A stretch of 64,000 nt of DNA from Lutjanus erythropterus (taxonomy: Eukaryota > Chordata > Actinopteri > Lutjaniformes > Lutjanidae): NCBI GenBank assembly GCA_020091685.1, contig CM034613.1, forward strand, positions 9,384,474 through 9,448,473, in the 5' to 3' direction. Shown here piece by piece: positions 50,638-61,909 of this stretch. The translations under genes were made by a program, and so were the position numbers. Numbering within the stretch: the first letter of the stretch is position 1; every line of letters starts with the position of its first letter. Under the pieces are notes generated by a model. It did not search any database. It saw only the letters and a program-made list of their open reading frames with translations, and was not told where the DNA came from.

Positions 50638-50672
50638 TGTGTGTGTGTGTGTGTGTGTGAGTGTGTGTGTGT
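50569..50672 (+). repeat. Long (TG)n microsatellite
   Basis: About 50 TG units with two GA interruptions, the longest dinucleotide tract in the window. Confidence 0.97.
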
Positions 50673-50687
50673 ATAAAGAGTGTCCAT

Positions 50688-50689
<2 letters not shown>

Positions 50690-50736
<47 letters not shown>
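50690..50736 (+). repeat. (GA)n microsatellite
   Basis: About 23 GA units, 18 bp from the preceding (TG)n tract. Confidence 0.96.
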
Positions 50737-50738
<2 letters not shown>

Positions 50739-50799
50739 TAATTAAACTCAAGCATTTTATTATGAAGCTGTTAGTGTAATCACTCCAGTGAATCAGCTT

Positions 50800-50827
50800 A
50801 CACACACACACACACACACACACACAC
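50800..50827 (+). repeat. (CA)n microsatellite
   Basis: About 14 CA units, the last member of the 49.85-50.83 kb cluster. Confidence 0.95.
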
Positions 50828-51069
50828 CTTTAAAGTGCTCACAGTTCATGACCTTCACTAATATCTATATGTAAACAGATTTAAATCTGTTTGAACCACA
50901 TTATCCATATTAAATGTCCATATAGGCATTAAAACATGACGTTATCATCAATGTGATGGATCAGCTTATGTTTGTTTATATTCAGTACTATCCAATTTTT
51001 AGAAATTATATAATCAATGCTTTGTGTTGCAAATTAATCTAGAACATTGTTGTCCATTTAGAGAGAAAA

Positions 51070-51272
51070 CGCTTTAAACTGCTTTACTCTGCCATCAGAC
51101 AGCCTTTTGGATGGGAAACCGCTGTTATATGAGCCAAATATCGTTTTCTCCAAACCAACCAAACTCCACGGGCAAAATCCGTATTTTTCCGTTAGTTTGT
51201 TTGTGTCATTGTGTTACTTTGATGAATCCGAACTATAATTTTGGAACACAGAAGTTACACAATAATACAAAC
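51070..51272 (+). mobile_element. Fold-back MITE fragment
   Basis: CAGACAGCCTTTTGGATGGG, CAAATATCGTTTTCTCCAAA, CCAACCAAACTCCACGGGC and GTTTGTGTCATTGTGTTACT match the left-centre part of the 34.65 kb element. Both ends are missing. Confidence 0.66.
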
Positions 51273-52197
51273 TACTTTTCACTTGCTAATATTTAAGATA
51301 TATATTTCTTTGCTCATCATATTTGCAGGAAATAACCAGCGTGTTAAAGTGAGGAAGTCCGACAGATGTCTCACCCCTCTAGATGTGTGTGCAGACAGTT
51401 TCATTTGAGGGACAGTCTGTAAGAGGTCTTTATGCACCGAAGTGTATTTGACTGGACTAACTGCATACAATTGCGACACATAACATGATAAACTGATTTA
51501 AAGTAACACGATCAACTGAAGCCTTTATTCAACTGTTATTCTGTATCACGCCTGTGTTTCTTTTGTCCTGACAGAGAGGGAGAAAAGTAACAATGAGCAA
51601 TGTAAATTTCCAGTCTGATTGCTTTTAACTTATTCATCCAAAGTTATACTTTCATTCCTGTTCTTCCCATCTCGAGTTTTCTTTAAATACCTCAAATTTG
51701 TACTTAGTAGGTTGGTTTCACTTCAAATTATGCACTATGCAAGCAATTCTAGAAAGGTCACTAATATTTATGACTACATAGGTCTTACTCCATGTGCGTG
51801 CAGACTGTCATGTGGAACTTGAAACTAAGAAATGTTGTGACATTTCTGGCTCTTGTTGTGTTTTTTTTTTTATTGTAGATCATTTGTATGTTGCTTTGGA
51901 CAAAAGTGTCCGCTTTGTCGTGCCTATCCATTTCAACAGAGATAACTAAATGTTTAAAGATCAAAAACATGAAACAAATTAAATATGGACCTGTCCCATG
52001 GAGCTGTCCCTCATGTCTCAGGGCTGATTCACATTTGAACATCCAACACCAGTCTTTCATTAATTTAAGCATTTTATAAGTGAAATCAATTCCATGTGTA
52101 ATTTTTTGTCATTTTCAACGTCCCACTGAAGGTTGCACTGCCTATAAGTGTCCACTAGGTGGCTCCAGAGCTCACAAAGAAAATAATGATGTGTCCA

Positions 52198-52199
<2 letters not shown>
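51273..52199. other. Spacer, no gene seen
   Basis: No repeat family or exon was recognised. A poly(T) run sits near 51860. Confidence 0.35.

Positions 52200-52232
<33 letters not shown>
52200..52232 (+). repeat. (GT)n microsatellite
   Basis: About 16 GT units. Together with the (CA)n tract at 52324 it forms complementary arms about 90 bp apart. Confidence 0.95.
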
Positions 52233-52233
<1 letters not shown>

Positions 52234-52322
52234 TACATAGGAAGGATGCAATTAACTGAGAGGACGTCATTAGAGCTGGAACATGAAGCACTTTACAGAA
52301 GCAGAATTGACAGCCCACCTGA

Positions 52323-52323
<1 letters not shown>

Positions 52324-52368
<45 letters not shown>
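52324..52368 (+). repeat. (CA)n microsatellite
   Basis: About 22 uninterrupted CA units. Confidence 0.96.
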
Positions 52369-52371
<3 letters not shown>

Positions 52372-53499
52372 GGCCGACTCCTCCACTTGTGAGGACCTGA
52401 GGCCAGAATACACTGTCAACCCCTGACACAAACCTAAATGTAATCTGTATTTTCACCATAAAGACCCTATTAGTGAGGATCAGACAACTTTTCAAAAAAA
52501 ATGTTCTCACAAAATGTAACGCTCTAATTGGTCCTTACAAAGACAGCAGTTCAACAGCACACACACACACTGAGAGAGACAGCTGTGATAGGACGGGGAC
52601 AGGTAGCCTAATTACCTGAGTTTGTTTTTGCAGTAAACACTGAGTCACTGCAGAGGTGAGAGCAGCTGATTATGAAAACAACCATCCTCACCGGAGCTAC
52701 AACAGCATGAACATCCTTAATGGAAACACAAAATTTAAGACCTTAAACCGCATTAAACTGATGTGTGAAGCACTGAACTGGACTCACCCAATTAAAGGAA
52801 AATTCCACCCACATATCCTCCAAGGCTGTTTTACATTTATTAATCTTTGACTTTTATCATTAGCTAGTCAATAACAATGAGTCTGCAGTGGTTATAAAGA
52901 ACTCTTTCTCCTCTGGGATTAAAGTATATATATTAATCAATGAGGTTTCACTTATTCCAAACAATCAATAAAACAAAACTAAACTAACTTCAGTCTCATG
53001 TTTTTTTTAAACTTCATGTTTCCACTTTGCATTGTCAGTGTCAGGGCTTAACATTTTCTTGGTAGAAAAATTAAAACAAGCCTGTTCATCCAAATTTGTT
53101 GATATGTGAGCAGAATCTGAAATGGTAGCGCTACTAAGAATATAGAGCAGAACCACTGTGTGCTTTAAGTAACATTATTTTGCGAATACTGAGACATTTG
53201 ATTCACTTCAGTCTACTACTACGATATCGCAGCATCCAACATCTTTGAGACTATTTCCATTTTAATATAAGTAATTAAATCAAAGCTCAGCAATTTTCTC
53301 GACAACTTTTCTCCTCATTTCAATTTTAAATTTAAATGTAACGGTGTGGTGTGTACTGACTGCTCAGTAGTAGTTGTTTAAATATTTGAGTTTGTGTTTA
53401 GAGTTTACAGAAAAGGCTGGAAGTTTTCAAGAAATGTGTGCAATAGTGGAAAAAACTGTAACATCTGAGAATATTTCAAACACTTACAGTATAGATTGT
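52369..53499. other. Spacer, no gene seen
   Basis: Unique-looking AT-rich sequence with a short CA run at 52559. Confidence 0.35.
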
Positions 53500-54010
53500 G
53501 GCTGCCTCACTGGATAAATTGCACATTTGTCTGGCAGCCCTGTCTCTGCCACTAAAGCTCAAATGATGAGGGCTTTAATGTGTCACTTAAACCTAATCTT
53601 CGGGGCCTGTCTCTCAGTGGGGGCATCTTGCCCTGACAGGTTAATCTGGCCCTGGCTGTGAGAATACAGGAAAATCGTCTCAATTAGAGGATGAGAATCT
53701 TTCCTTTCATAGCCCCGTTTTGAGATTCATACTGATAATGTGGATGCCTCTTTATATGAGAATCCAGGATAGATCAGTGTAGGAGAATCTGCTCTCTTAA
53801 ACTGGAATCGGAGAGAGAAATTCTTCTTTCATAAGCCACATTCTGTGAGGCTAAATGAACATGCGGAGTAATTTCAAGACAAAAAGGCCTAAATAAGTAA
53901 ATAATGATTAAACTTTGGATCAAGAGGCTTTAGTCGGCATCTTGTGCTTCACCGTGTTGAAAGAAACACCCAATTAACACGAGCATTTTTTCCTCTCCAG
54001 GGAAAACTCA
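53500..54010. promoter_or_regulatory. Possible cluster of conserved non-coding elements
   Basis: About 0.5 kb of non-repetitive, non-coding sequence with balanced composition between AT-rich flanks. It carries many homeodomain- or nuclear-receptor-like cores (ATTAACC-type, CTCAATTAGAGG, CCCAATTAACACG, GCCCTGACAGGTTAATC). There are no microsatellites and no transposon features. The look is that of enhancer-type conserved elements, but only cross-species alignment could show it. Confidence 0.33.
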
Positions 54011-54783
54011 TTAATACGGATTCAGAGAGTAACCTTGAAGACGAGCAGGGCACACAGCACAGACAAACAAAACATTCTGTTTTTTAAGCAAGAAAAATAA
54101 TTTATTTATAATGATATAATAATAATAATAATTTCATCACACTGGCATTGCAGAGCTGCAGAGGGAAGCGTTTGTGTGTGACGCCGCCTCGCAGCTACAG
54201 ATCACACCACTGGATGGGACAGGGGAACAGAGGTTATTCAATACATACACGGAATATTCCTTTAAATATGTCTTTTTCAATGGGGAATAACAAAAATAGA
54301 ATAATTCCAATAACTCTGTCTGTCTCTGTCTCTCTATGTCTCTCTAATTATCATCTCTGTGTCTTTATAAGCTGCCTGTACAGCCCCTTAACTGGGGTTT
54401 AAATTGGGTTTGGGAGGGGTTGTTTTACTTTGCTTGGCGTGCCAGGAGGGTGGAGTTTAACAAGAAGGACATCAGTTTTTGTGATGGGCAGCATGCCATA
54501 CCTGAGATGTCCAAACACTGTAAACCCCATCCCCTCCTGGCACTCCTAAAACAAATGCAAAATACTCTTTGGCCCAAATCTGCAACCATTACCCCTCTTT
54601 CTCCCCTTTTCACCCTCTGTCACTCTCTCAAAAAAGCGCAATTAAAATGTTATTAATGATTTAAAGAGCTCAAACCTGAGATCACAGACCACATGCTTAC
54701 AAAAGGGACAGCTGACCAAAAAAGTGGCTCAAACGAGGCCATCAAAGTTTAAGTATGATTAGTGATTTGAAGGTCAGTGGTAG
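54011..54783. other. Spacer, no gene seen
   Basis: Holds an (ATA)n run at about 54111-54131 and CTGTCTCTGTCTCTCTATG near 54320. Frames at 54148-54656 have no supporting evidence. Confidence 0.35.
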
Positions 54784-55345
54784 CTAGGGATGCTCCTGGC
54801 AACTATTTCCCTTTTGAAATTCAGTTTTTAATTTAGACTAGTTGACTATTTTAAAAGTAAGACAACAGTCAAAGAAACAATAAAAATTTAGCACAAGTGA
54901 TTAGTTTAAACATTGTCTGAAAAAATATGCAGGTATTAAACACAATTTGAGGCTGTTAGTCACATTTTTCTGTAATCAAATCATATTTCAAATGCAGCTG
55001 AAAAGTGTGGCATTTTGCACATTATCAACATATTGCCCGTTATCCTGCAAAACATGACAACAACATACTAAATGCGTCATATTTTCAGACCGACAGCATC
55101 TGCTAGTAAACAAAGACATGACATAATGTTAGCTGCCACACAGTGTGGCTAACGTGTGCTAGCAGCAGCAGTCTACTCTCCTTGCAGGTTAACATCCACA
55201 TGTCTGTGCTGAAGGTGGTTATCATTGCTCCAGTCTGTCAGCGCTGGTTTAACGAGCTGTTATCTGGGCTGCGCAGCTGCTTCTTAGTGGCAGCAGTTAG
55301 CCAGTGTTGTACATTATTGAAATGAAAATGTTTAGTGGACTAATC
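54784..55345. mobile_element. Decayed hAT-like element (tentative)
   Basis: Begins CTAGGGATGCTCCTGGCAAC, followed by TAGACTAGTTGACTATT, and ends near GTTTAGTGGACTAATCAC. These pieces are imperfectly inverted and resemble the ends of a known type of fish hAT MITE. The interior was not assigned. Confidence 0.35.
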
Positions 55346-58120
55346 ACTCGCATTCATAGTTGTAGTTCACCACAAGCCATTGACACCCAACTAGAGTTGG
55401 GTTTATCGTAACCTGATACACCGAATGTTTGTTACACAAACCATTTTAGAAGTCATTGTTGGAAACTGTTCAGAAAAGGGCAAGCACTTTCAAAAAATAT
55501 CGGATGAACCATTTATCACAGGCTGACTTCAAATCTAATCAGATACTGTAAATGAACGAGTTGGGAGAAGAACGAAAACATCTTTTCCATCAAGAAAAGC
55601 CTTCAGTGTCGTTCTTCACTCTTCTTTCACTGAAGAAATACTCTTCACTTCTGATATAACTGATGCTATATCAGCATCTAACGCTAACATCTTTAAGAGC
55701 TGCCATTGTTGTTGTCAAATGATCAATCTCTTCTTCCTGTCCTCACACCTAAACCACACCTGTAGCTGCCAGTAGTTCCTCTTCGTACACTGATTGATCC
55801 AAACCACTTTGGTCAGAAGCGCAGAACTTAAAACTTGGAAAGATGGATTCTCGTGTCATCTTGTAAAACCAAGGTAATGTTTGCTGCACCCAAAACAACA
55901 ACAACTGATGACTGAAAAACTCAGCACTTCTTGTGACCATATTTTGCACGGGGACACGTGGCAGGTCTACTTTTGTCCTCAACTAAATCGTTCAAAGTCT
56001 GTGGTTTGCAGTGATTAGGTAATTGAAAGTGGAACATTGTATTGCTTGTGATTTCTTTTAATATGAAATTTTAGGGCTTTGTGATGAGTACCACTGCATT
56101 ATGGTGAGCTACAGCTTAAATATCCAAGTTTTGTGTTATAATTAACATTAAGAGGCCTAAATGTTAGCTTGCCAGGCATGGACCCACTACAGTCCATGCA
56201 CCATGAGTGCACATGACTGAAAGACAAATTTATTGATCAATTACATCTGAAAATAACCAAATCAGATTATCAGGTTTTACACCACAAAATGACCTGAGCC
56301 TAATCTGCATACACAGATATCTGGATATGAATGCAGAATCTGTGGGCAAGAGACGAGATTTTGCTATCAGAAGAGTTCTGGTTTCCATTTGTTTTCCAAG
56401 TAGTGCTGCCCAGTCACGTTTGAGTGAACTTTGGCTATATGCAGGTTAACAGTCTCAGTGTAGAACAAAAGAGGTGGAACACATTGGCCAAAACACAATT
56501 TCAGAACCCACTGGCTACCATCTTTCGACTATATAGCTTTTTATTAGATCTTCTAAGATTTATCTGCATTCATACGCAGATATCTGTTTATACAGAATAA
56601 CTGAAGCATGGCCTGTTGTCTTTTTTCATGTGTCAAGTTGCTAACTGAACTGCAAAAACCAAAAAGTGACTGGAAAAATGACTGGAAAAGGAAGTCTTGG
56701 CCCAGATATCTGTTACCCACTGGCAGCACTGGAAGCCCCAACAACACTGGCTCTTGACATCTTCAGATGATAGCTTTGTTGTGTAGCAGGACACATATCT
56801 GTAGCATGTTTAGTTGTACCAACCAACTTTTTCTGTGAAGTTTTCAGGTTCTTGAGTCAGGTTTGTTGCTTTTACTTCAAAGCTTTTATGACTGTTTCAA
56901 CCAACTGGTATATAATTATTTCAGATTTCTGCAACAGCTCCTTTTGTCTTTGTAAATACTTTGCAAATACCTAAATGACTTGTGTTTTACTTTGAAATTC
57001 TTCAGGGATGTTTGCTTTGTTTATGCTGGTCTGGCATTTGGTCTCATTTTAGTAGCTCTATTCATTATACTTAACAAATTAATGTAAACACCTTGTTGCT
57101 TTGCAAACTTTGCGAGCTTTGTTTAGCTTATTCAGATAAATTATCTGTTAGAGAAAATTATGCTTGCCCAAACTCCAAGCCTCCAACTTAACTCCTAACT
57201 TTTCTACGCAGCTTTTATTTATGTCGCTTAGCAACAGGTTGCTATTTGTCTGTTCTGTATCTGCAGAGACCGACTGTAAAATTAAACCAAATCAACTGAG
57301 AGACGATTGCTTTCTACCTTCCTGCTTTCCCCATACCTTTTATTGCTTTGCAGGGAAGAAAACGAGAGAGTGAGAGAGAGGGAAAAGCTTTTAACGTGAT
57401 TACTCCTCTGAGTCACACGACAGCTGAGAAGAAGGGAGAGAGGAGGTGAAGGAAAAGATGATGGAATATGTGGTGGTAATCCCCACATTCAGCAGAATCA
57501 AACCTTTGCTCCACACCATCATTTCCCCTCCTTCCTCCCTTCCCTACTTGTCCTCCTAAAGAAGGGATAATGGATTAAATATTCAATATATTTCTCAGTG
57601 TCAGCTCTCTTTTCACACTTTATAGAAATGTCATTTTCAATATAATATGTTGTCAACATACTTTACAGATTGGTAATTTAGCTCTACAGACATTTCTCGG
57701 AGGCAGAGCTGCTCTTTACGCTCAAATATTCTCATTGGTTGGTTGGAGGAGCGACTGTAAGGAACCAGATTTTCTCACGCTGACTTTGAGAGGAGCTGAG
57801 GGACCAACCAAATACACTGAGGGACAGTTGAACCTTCCTAAGTCCCAGGACCTTTGTCGATGCTCTCCTCTCATGTCTCCTGTACTTATGCTTAGATAAT
57901 GAAATGTAGTGACCAATACCCGCAGTTTTTTCTAACATTAGCTAAATTAATGTGTGAAAATAATGTGACTATTAACTCATCCAATGGGATTATTTCTGCC
58001 TCAGGTTCAACTCTGCCTCTGAGAAATATGCGTAAAAACTGCAAAAACGTACATATTCTTCTCAATATTAAATGATTATATCCCTACAAAAGGGACAGCA
58101 CCCTTTTCACCACTCTTCGC
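55346..58120. other. Spacer, no gene seen
   Basis: Unique-looking AT-rich DNA. The short purine-rich patch at 57355-57460 is the only low-complexity feature. No exon was recognised. Confidence 0.35.
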
Positions 58121-58652
58121 CACATTCACACAGCGGCCATTTTCATCTGACATCACACTCAGTGTGGGAAGCTCAAATGCTGTTCAGAGGAAAGAGTTGT
58201 ACTGCTGTGTTCCAGGCTGCAATTCATATAAATGTAAGAAGTCGGACAAATCCTTAATTCACTGCTTTCTGGTTGATTGTGAGGATCCTCAAGTGTACCT
58301 GATGTTCACACCACAGGCATTTTCATCAGGATTGCCCTTTCATTTAGAACAATATCAATTTAGGTGCATTTGAAATCAATGGGTTAAAAATAATATTTAA
58401 TAAGAATAAAGAAGTTAAGTCAGTAAATCAGACTGGATTGGCTTATAAATGAGTGTAGGTGATTCTTATCGTATCTTCTGGCCATAACTACCTGATGGAA
58501 AATCACACTCCATCTCTCTTTTCATACAAATTTCATACATTTGTACAACTTAACAATCTGGAACACAGCAGCACAGTTTCCTTTTGATAGCAGCATTTGA
58601 GCTTCTCACACTGAGCGCAACATCAGAGGAAACTGACCGCTGTGTGAATATG
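58121..58652 (+). mobile_element. DNA transposon relic with about 62-bp terminal inverted repeats
   Basis: The left arm 58121-58182 starts CACATTCACACAGCGGCC and ends GAAGCTCAAATGCTG. The right arm 58591-58652 is its inverse with a few mismatches (CAGCATTTGAGCTTC to CCGCTGTGTGAATATG). The total length is 532 bp. A frame starting inside the left arm carries part of a THAP-type zinc finger, so this is probably an internally deleted copy of a transposon whose transposase had an N-terminal THAP DNA-binding domain. No target duplication is obvious. Confidence 0.72.
58164..58373 (+). pseudogene. Truncated THAP-domain fragment of a transposase
   Basis: The frame reads ELYCCVPGCNSYKCKKSDKS, then LIHCFLVDCEDP, and soon stops. 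The C-x-V-P-G-C-N-S start followed by a hydrophobic-H-x-F step is the first half of a THAP finger (C2CH zinc module; family pattern CxVPGCxxx...FHxFP). The second Cys/His pair, the AVPTIF-like end and any catalytic domain are missing, so it is non-functional. It sits immediately inside the left terminal repeat, the expected position for the start of such a transposase. A cellular THAP gene fragment is the less likely alternative. Confidence 0.5.
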
Positions 58653-60307
58653 TTGAATACCCATATGTTTCTTTGTTTGTACCTCTACTTACTTCCCTAA
58701 ATACTGTCGAACCTAATGTGCCATGTTGAGGATGTTGGCCATCTGTGTACTACACACACTCTCTAGCCTTTTACGCCCCCACATTTAGATGCACACATCT
58801 ACACACCACATATTACTTTTTAACAAGAAACTGTTCCTGTTATTATTGTGCTGAAACACATCCTTCATGTCTCCTAACACTGTACTTGTATCTGTCTTCT
58901 CTGTTCCCATACTTTGAACAATATCTGTGGGTTTAGTTCAAATAATGTCTTGTAGTTTTTTTTGATCTGGCATCCCTCCCTTCCAGCGTCACTTAACTCA
59001 TCTCAGATACGTGACTGCTCTGAGGGATATTGTTCTAAAAGGAAAAAATATCACTACACTGCCATACTCTGCATGTATGAATGCAGATTTGGGCAAATAT
59101 TTGACATCTGAGTCACTTGAGGCACGCATCATTGGTAACACCAGATGTCTAAACAGGTGAGATTAAACTTAAAAGCTCCCTTTTACACCTGTACTGTTGT
59201 TTTGGTGAAATTTTGCAAAGGTTGTGTTTGTGTGTGTACTACCAAGGCAGCTGAAATAAAAAAAAAAAAAAATAATAAAACAAAATTAAAAAAACACAGT
59301 AGGCGCTGCAGCAACACGCCCATAATTCAGTATACAAGGCAAACAAACACAGAGTTTTATAGGTTTATCTTTTTTCATTCACTAAATATTTAAAACAAGC
59401 GTCACTTGACTAGTCATCATAAATGGTGATAATTTATGCATTTTTAAAATCTTCATCTTTTTTTCAGGATGATGGAATACCTGAAGGACTGTAGGGAAGA
59501 GAGATGTTTGTGAAGGAGTTTTTTTTTTTTTTGTTACTCTCCTGTTGTTATGTGTGGTTCCTCCCTTTTCCATCCACCAGGGGGAGCTCTGACTCAATAG
59601 CACCGAAGGATAGTTTGCCGACTGGGAGTAAAGAGATGAAAGGTTCCCTCCTCCCTCCCGCCACACGGTCCATCCATGCAGCAGGGGATAAGTCAGGTGT
59701 TAGAGTTGAACCACTGCTAATCCAAAACTCTCAGACCGTCCAGAGCTGTGGGTTGGTCGGGGGGTCGAAGACCACCAGTTGTATCGTTCACAGTCCAAAA
59801 GGCAAAGTCCTTTATGCAAAAACACATTCAAACCCTGCCTGTTTCTGTGTTTGTGCACAGATCCATCCATTCATTCCTCCATGTTAAATCCATGTTACAT
59901 GGATACTCAAAAGGAAGATAACAAAAAAGTATAAAAACTCAGAACAACAAATAGAGAAGGCAGAAGATAAGCGTTGATAGAAAGATGTTTTTTTTGCACT
60001 CTCAAACTAAGCACAGCATCTATTTTCTTAACAGTCATTCATTGACATTCATCCGGTGTCGTGTCGTCTGCCGAGCTCAGATGCATAGACTGAATGCAGA
60101 GAGGTGGAGAGGAGGAAGAGAAAGAGAAAAAGAGATGGGTGAGACCGAGGGGGAAGGTTAACGGAAAATGGGGGGAGGGTCCGGGAGGGAGGAGAGGATG
60201 AAGAGACGGTTATAGGAGGAAAGGAGGAGAGCAACGGCAGGAAGATAGAGAACAAGGGAAAAGGATAAAGAGGCGATGCTACGTGTAAAAACAGAGAGGT
60301 TGTAGTA
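58653..60307. other. Spacer downstream of the nhs-like gene, no gene seen
   Basis: Contains A-rich patches (59255-59300) and a purine-rich stretch at 60090-60270. The 127-codon plus frame at 59504-59887 has no domain, and its start lies in a T-rich run. Confidence 0.35.
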
Positions 60308-60971
60308 TATACACTCTTAGAAATAAGGGTTCCAAAAGGAATGACATTCTACCCAGAACCATTTACTTCTGAAGAGCCCTTTTTTGCAGAAATGGTTCTT
60401 CAAGAATTATTGAAATCCTTAAAAAAAACATAATATAGAAGGGTTCTTGGTAGAACGCCCTTGGTGAGTTCTAGATGAAACCCTTGGAATATAAAAAGGT
60501 TCTTGGTAGAACCCTGTGGTGGGTTTTAGATAGGCCCTTTCCACCAAATGAGCTCTGGTTCTTGAACCGTTTTTGTTCCACTAACATCTTCCACTTTTCC
60601 AGATAAAGCACCTAGGTTTGAACTGTTCTGAGCATTTCCACCAAAAAAGAACTGGTTCTGAAACTAAAAAGTTTGCAGATTTGCACATTTTCCTTGGGAA
60701 CCAAAGTTGGTGTGTCATATTCTACAGGGTGTTGTTGATGACACACTTGGTTACAATTGTTCCAGTCAAAACTGATAAAAACAGGTTCTGGGTGAAACCT
60801 TTCACAGATGCTTCTAGGTATGACCTTTATTGTTGGGCTCTGAACTCTGGAAGGGTTCCAAGTGGAACCTTTATAAAAAGGTTCTACCAGGAACCAAAAA
60901 GGGTCCTTCGATCGGAACAAGGAGAGGAACCCTTTATGGTTCTAGTTAGCACCTTTACTTCTAGGAGTATA
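60308..60971 (+). mobile_element. GGTTCT/AGAACC fold-back element, copy 4, both termini present
   Basis: The left terminus TATACACTCTTAGAAATAAG is the inverse of the right terminus CTTTACTTCTAGGAGTATA. Interior units repeat GGTTCTTGGTAGAACCC and GGTTCTACCAGGAACC. The outer TA pairs are consistent with a Tc1/mariner-like TA target duplication. Positions of about 60532-60775 (GGCCCTTTCCACCAAATGAG to GTTGATGACACACTTGG) do not follow the unit pattern and may be a second element inserted inside. The long plus-strand frame from 60618 crosses this repeat and is not a gene. Confidence 0.78.
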
Positions 60972-61297
60972 GAGAAAGAGAAAGAGTGTGCTACTGTATG
61001 TGCCAAAAGAGAGGTTACAGAGAGAGATGATGCTATATGCAGAGAGACAGATGGAGTGTGTGCTCCAGCAGTGATGAAAGGAGGAGGAGAGGAACGAGTG
61101 GAAAGGAGAAGGAGGAGGGTAGCACAGACCACAACCTCCCCTTTGAGACAAAAGAGACAGAGTGTGAAAAAGTGCATGGAGGAGGGCAAAACAAACTATT
61201 CAGCCCCATAACATCACTCTGCGACACCGCCCATAGTCTCCTGTTCTCGGGCTGGAGCTGTGGTGGCCTGGTGGGGCTTTGATGTCACATGACTCCC
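60972..61297. other. Purine-rich spacer
   Basis: GAGAAAGAG, GGAGGAGAGGAACGAG and similar runs bias the plus strand to purines up to about 61190. No gene was recognised. Confidence 0.45.
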
Positions 61298-61560
61298 TCA
61301 TTCCAGAATTCCAAACTCTATCAGTCATTCCAGAATCCTTTGGGCTCTAGAATCCTTTTGCCTCAGTAATCCATCGGTTCCCTATATCCTCTTGATTCCG
61401 GAATCCTGCTGGTTCTGGAATCCCTTTGGGTTCCAGAATCTTGTCGTTCCAGAATCCTTTTGGGTTCCAGAATCCTATTGGTTCCGTAATCCCTTCAGGT
61501 TCCGGGATCCTATTGGTTGTGGAATCCCTTTAGGTTCTGGAATCCTTATGGTTCCGTAAT
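61298..61560 (+). repeat. Minisatellite, unit about 18-20 bp (GGTTCCAGAATCCTTTTG)
   Basis: About fourteen diverged units such as GGTTCCAGAATCCTATT, GGTTCTGGAATCCCTTTGG and GGTTCCGTAATCCCTTCA lie head to tail. The array is just downstream of the inferred polyadenylation signal of the nhs-like gene. Confidence 0.88.
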
Positions 61561-61634
61561 GTGTGGGCATTGGAGGTGGCTGCTTCAACCATTCTTATCC
61601 TATCCCAAGAAAGAACGGGGTGGGAGTGTGGGGT

Positions 61635-61850
61635 GATGATGCACACACAAACACACAGATTCACTTTCTCACACACACACACACACACACGCACAGAGTG
61701 AATATGCTCACAAGAATGCCAAACACATAAACAGGCACATGTATGTGCACTCTCTCGCACTCTTTTGTTACTCACTTTGTTCTTGGCACTTCCCTCTACA
61801 CACACATGAACACACACACACACGCAAGCCCACACACACATACACACCGT
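61635..61850 (+). repeat. Interrupted (CA)n tracts
   Basis: CA runs at about 61668-61690 and 61797-61845, mixed with ordinary sequence. Confidence 0.8.
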
Positions 61851-61909
61851 TAGGTCCCCTCTGGTCTGTTTGTAGTTTTTAACAGTCCTTTGGTCCCGTC
61901 ACCAGAGAC

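Noticed and set aside
59504..59887. 127-codon plus-strand frame with an apparent signal peptide
   Set aside because: The hydrophobic start comes from a poly(T) run; there is no domain or splice support.
60618..61211. Longest open frame of the window (197 codons, plus strand)
   Set aside because: It runs through the GGTTCT transposon copy and a purine-rich patch and has no domain; the frame is open by chance of repeat composition.
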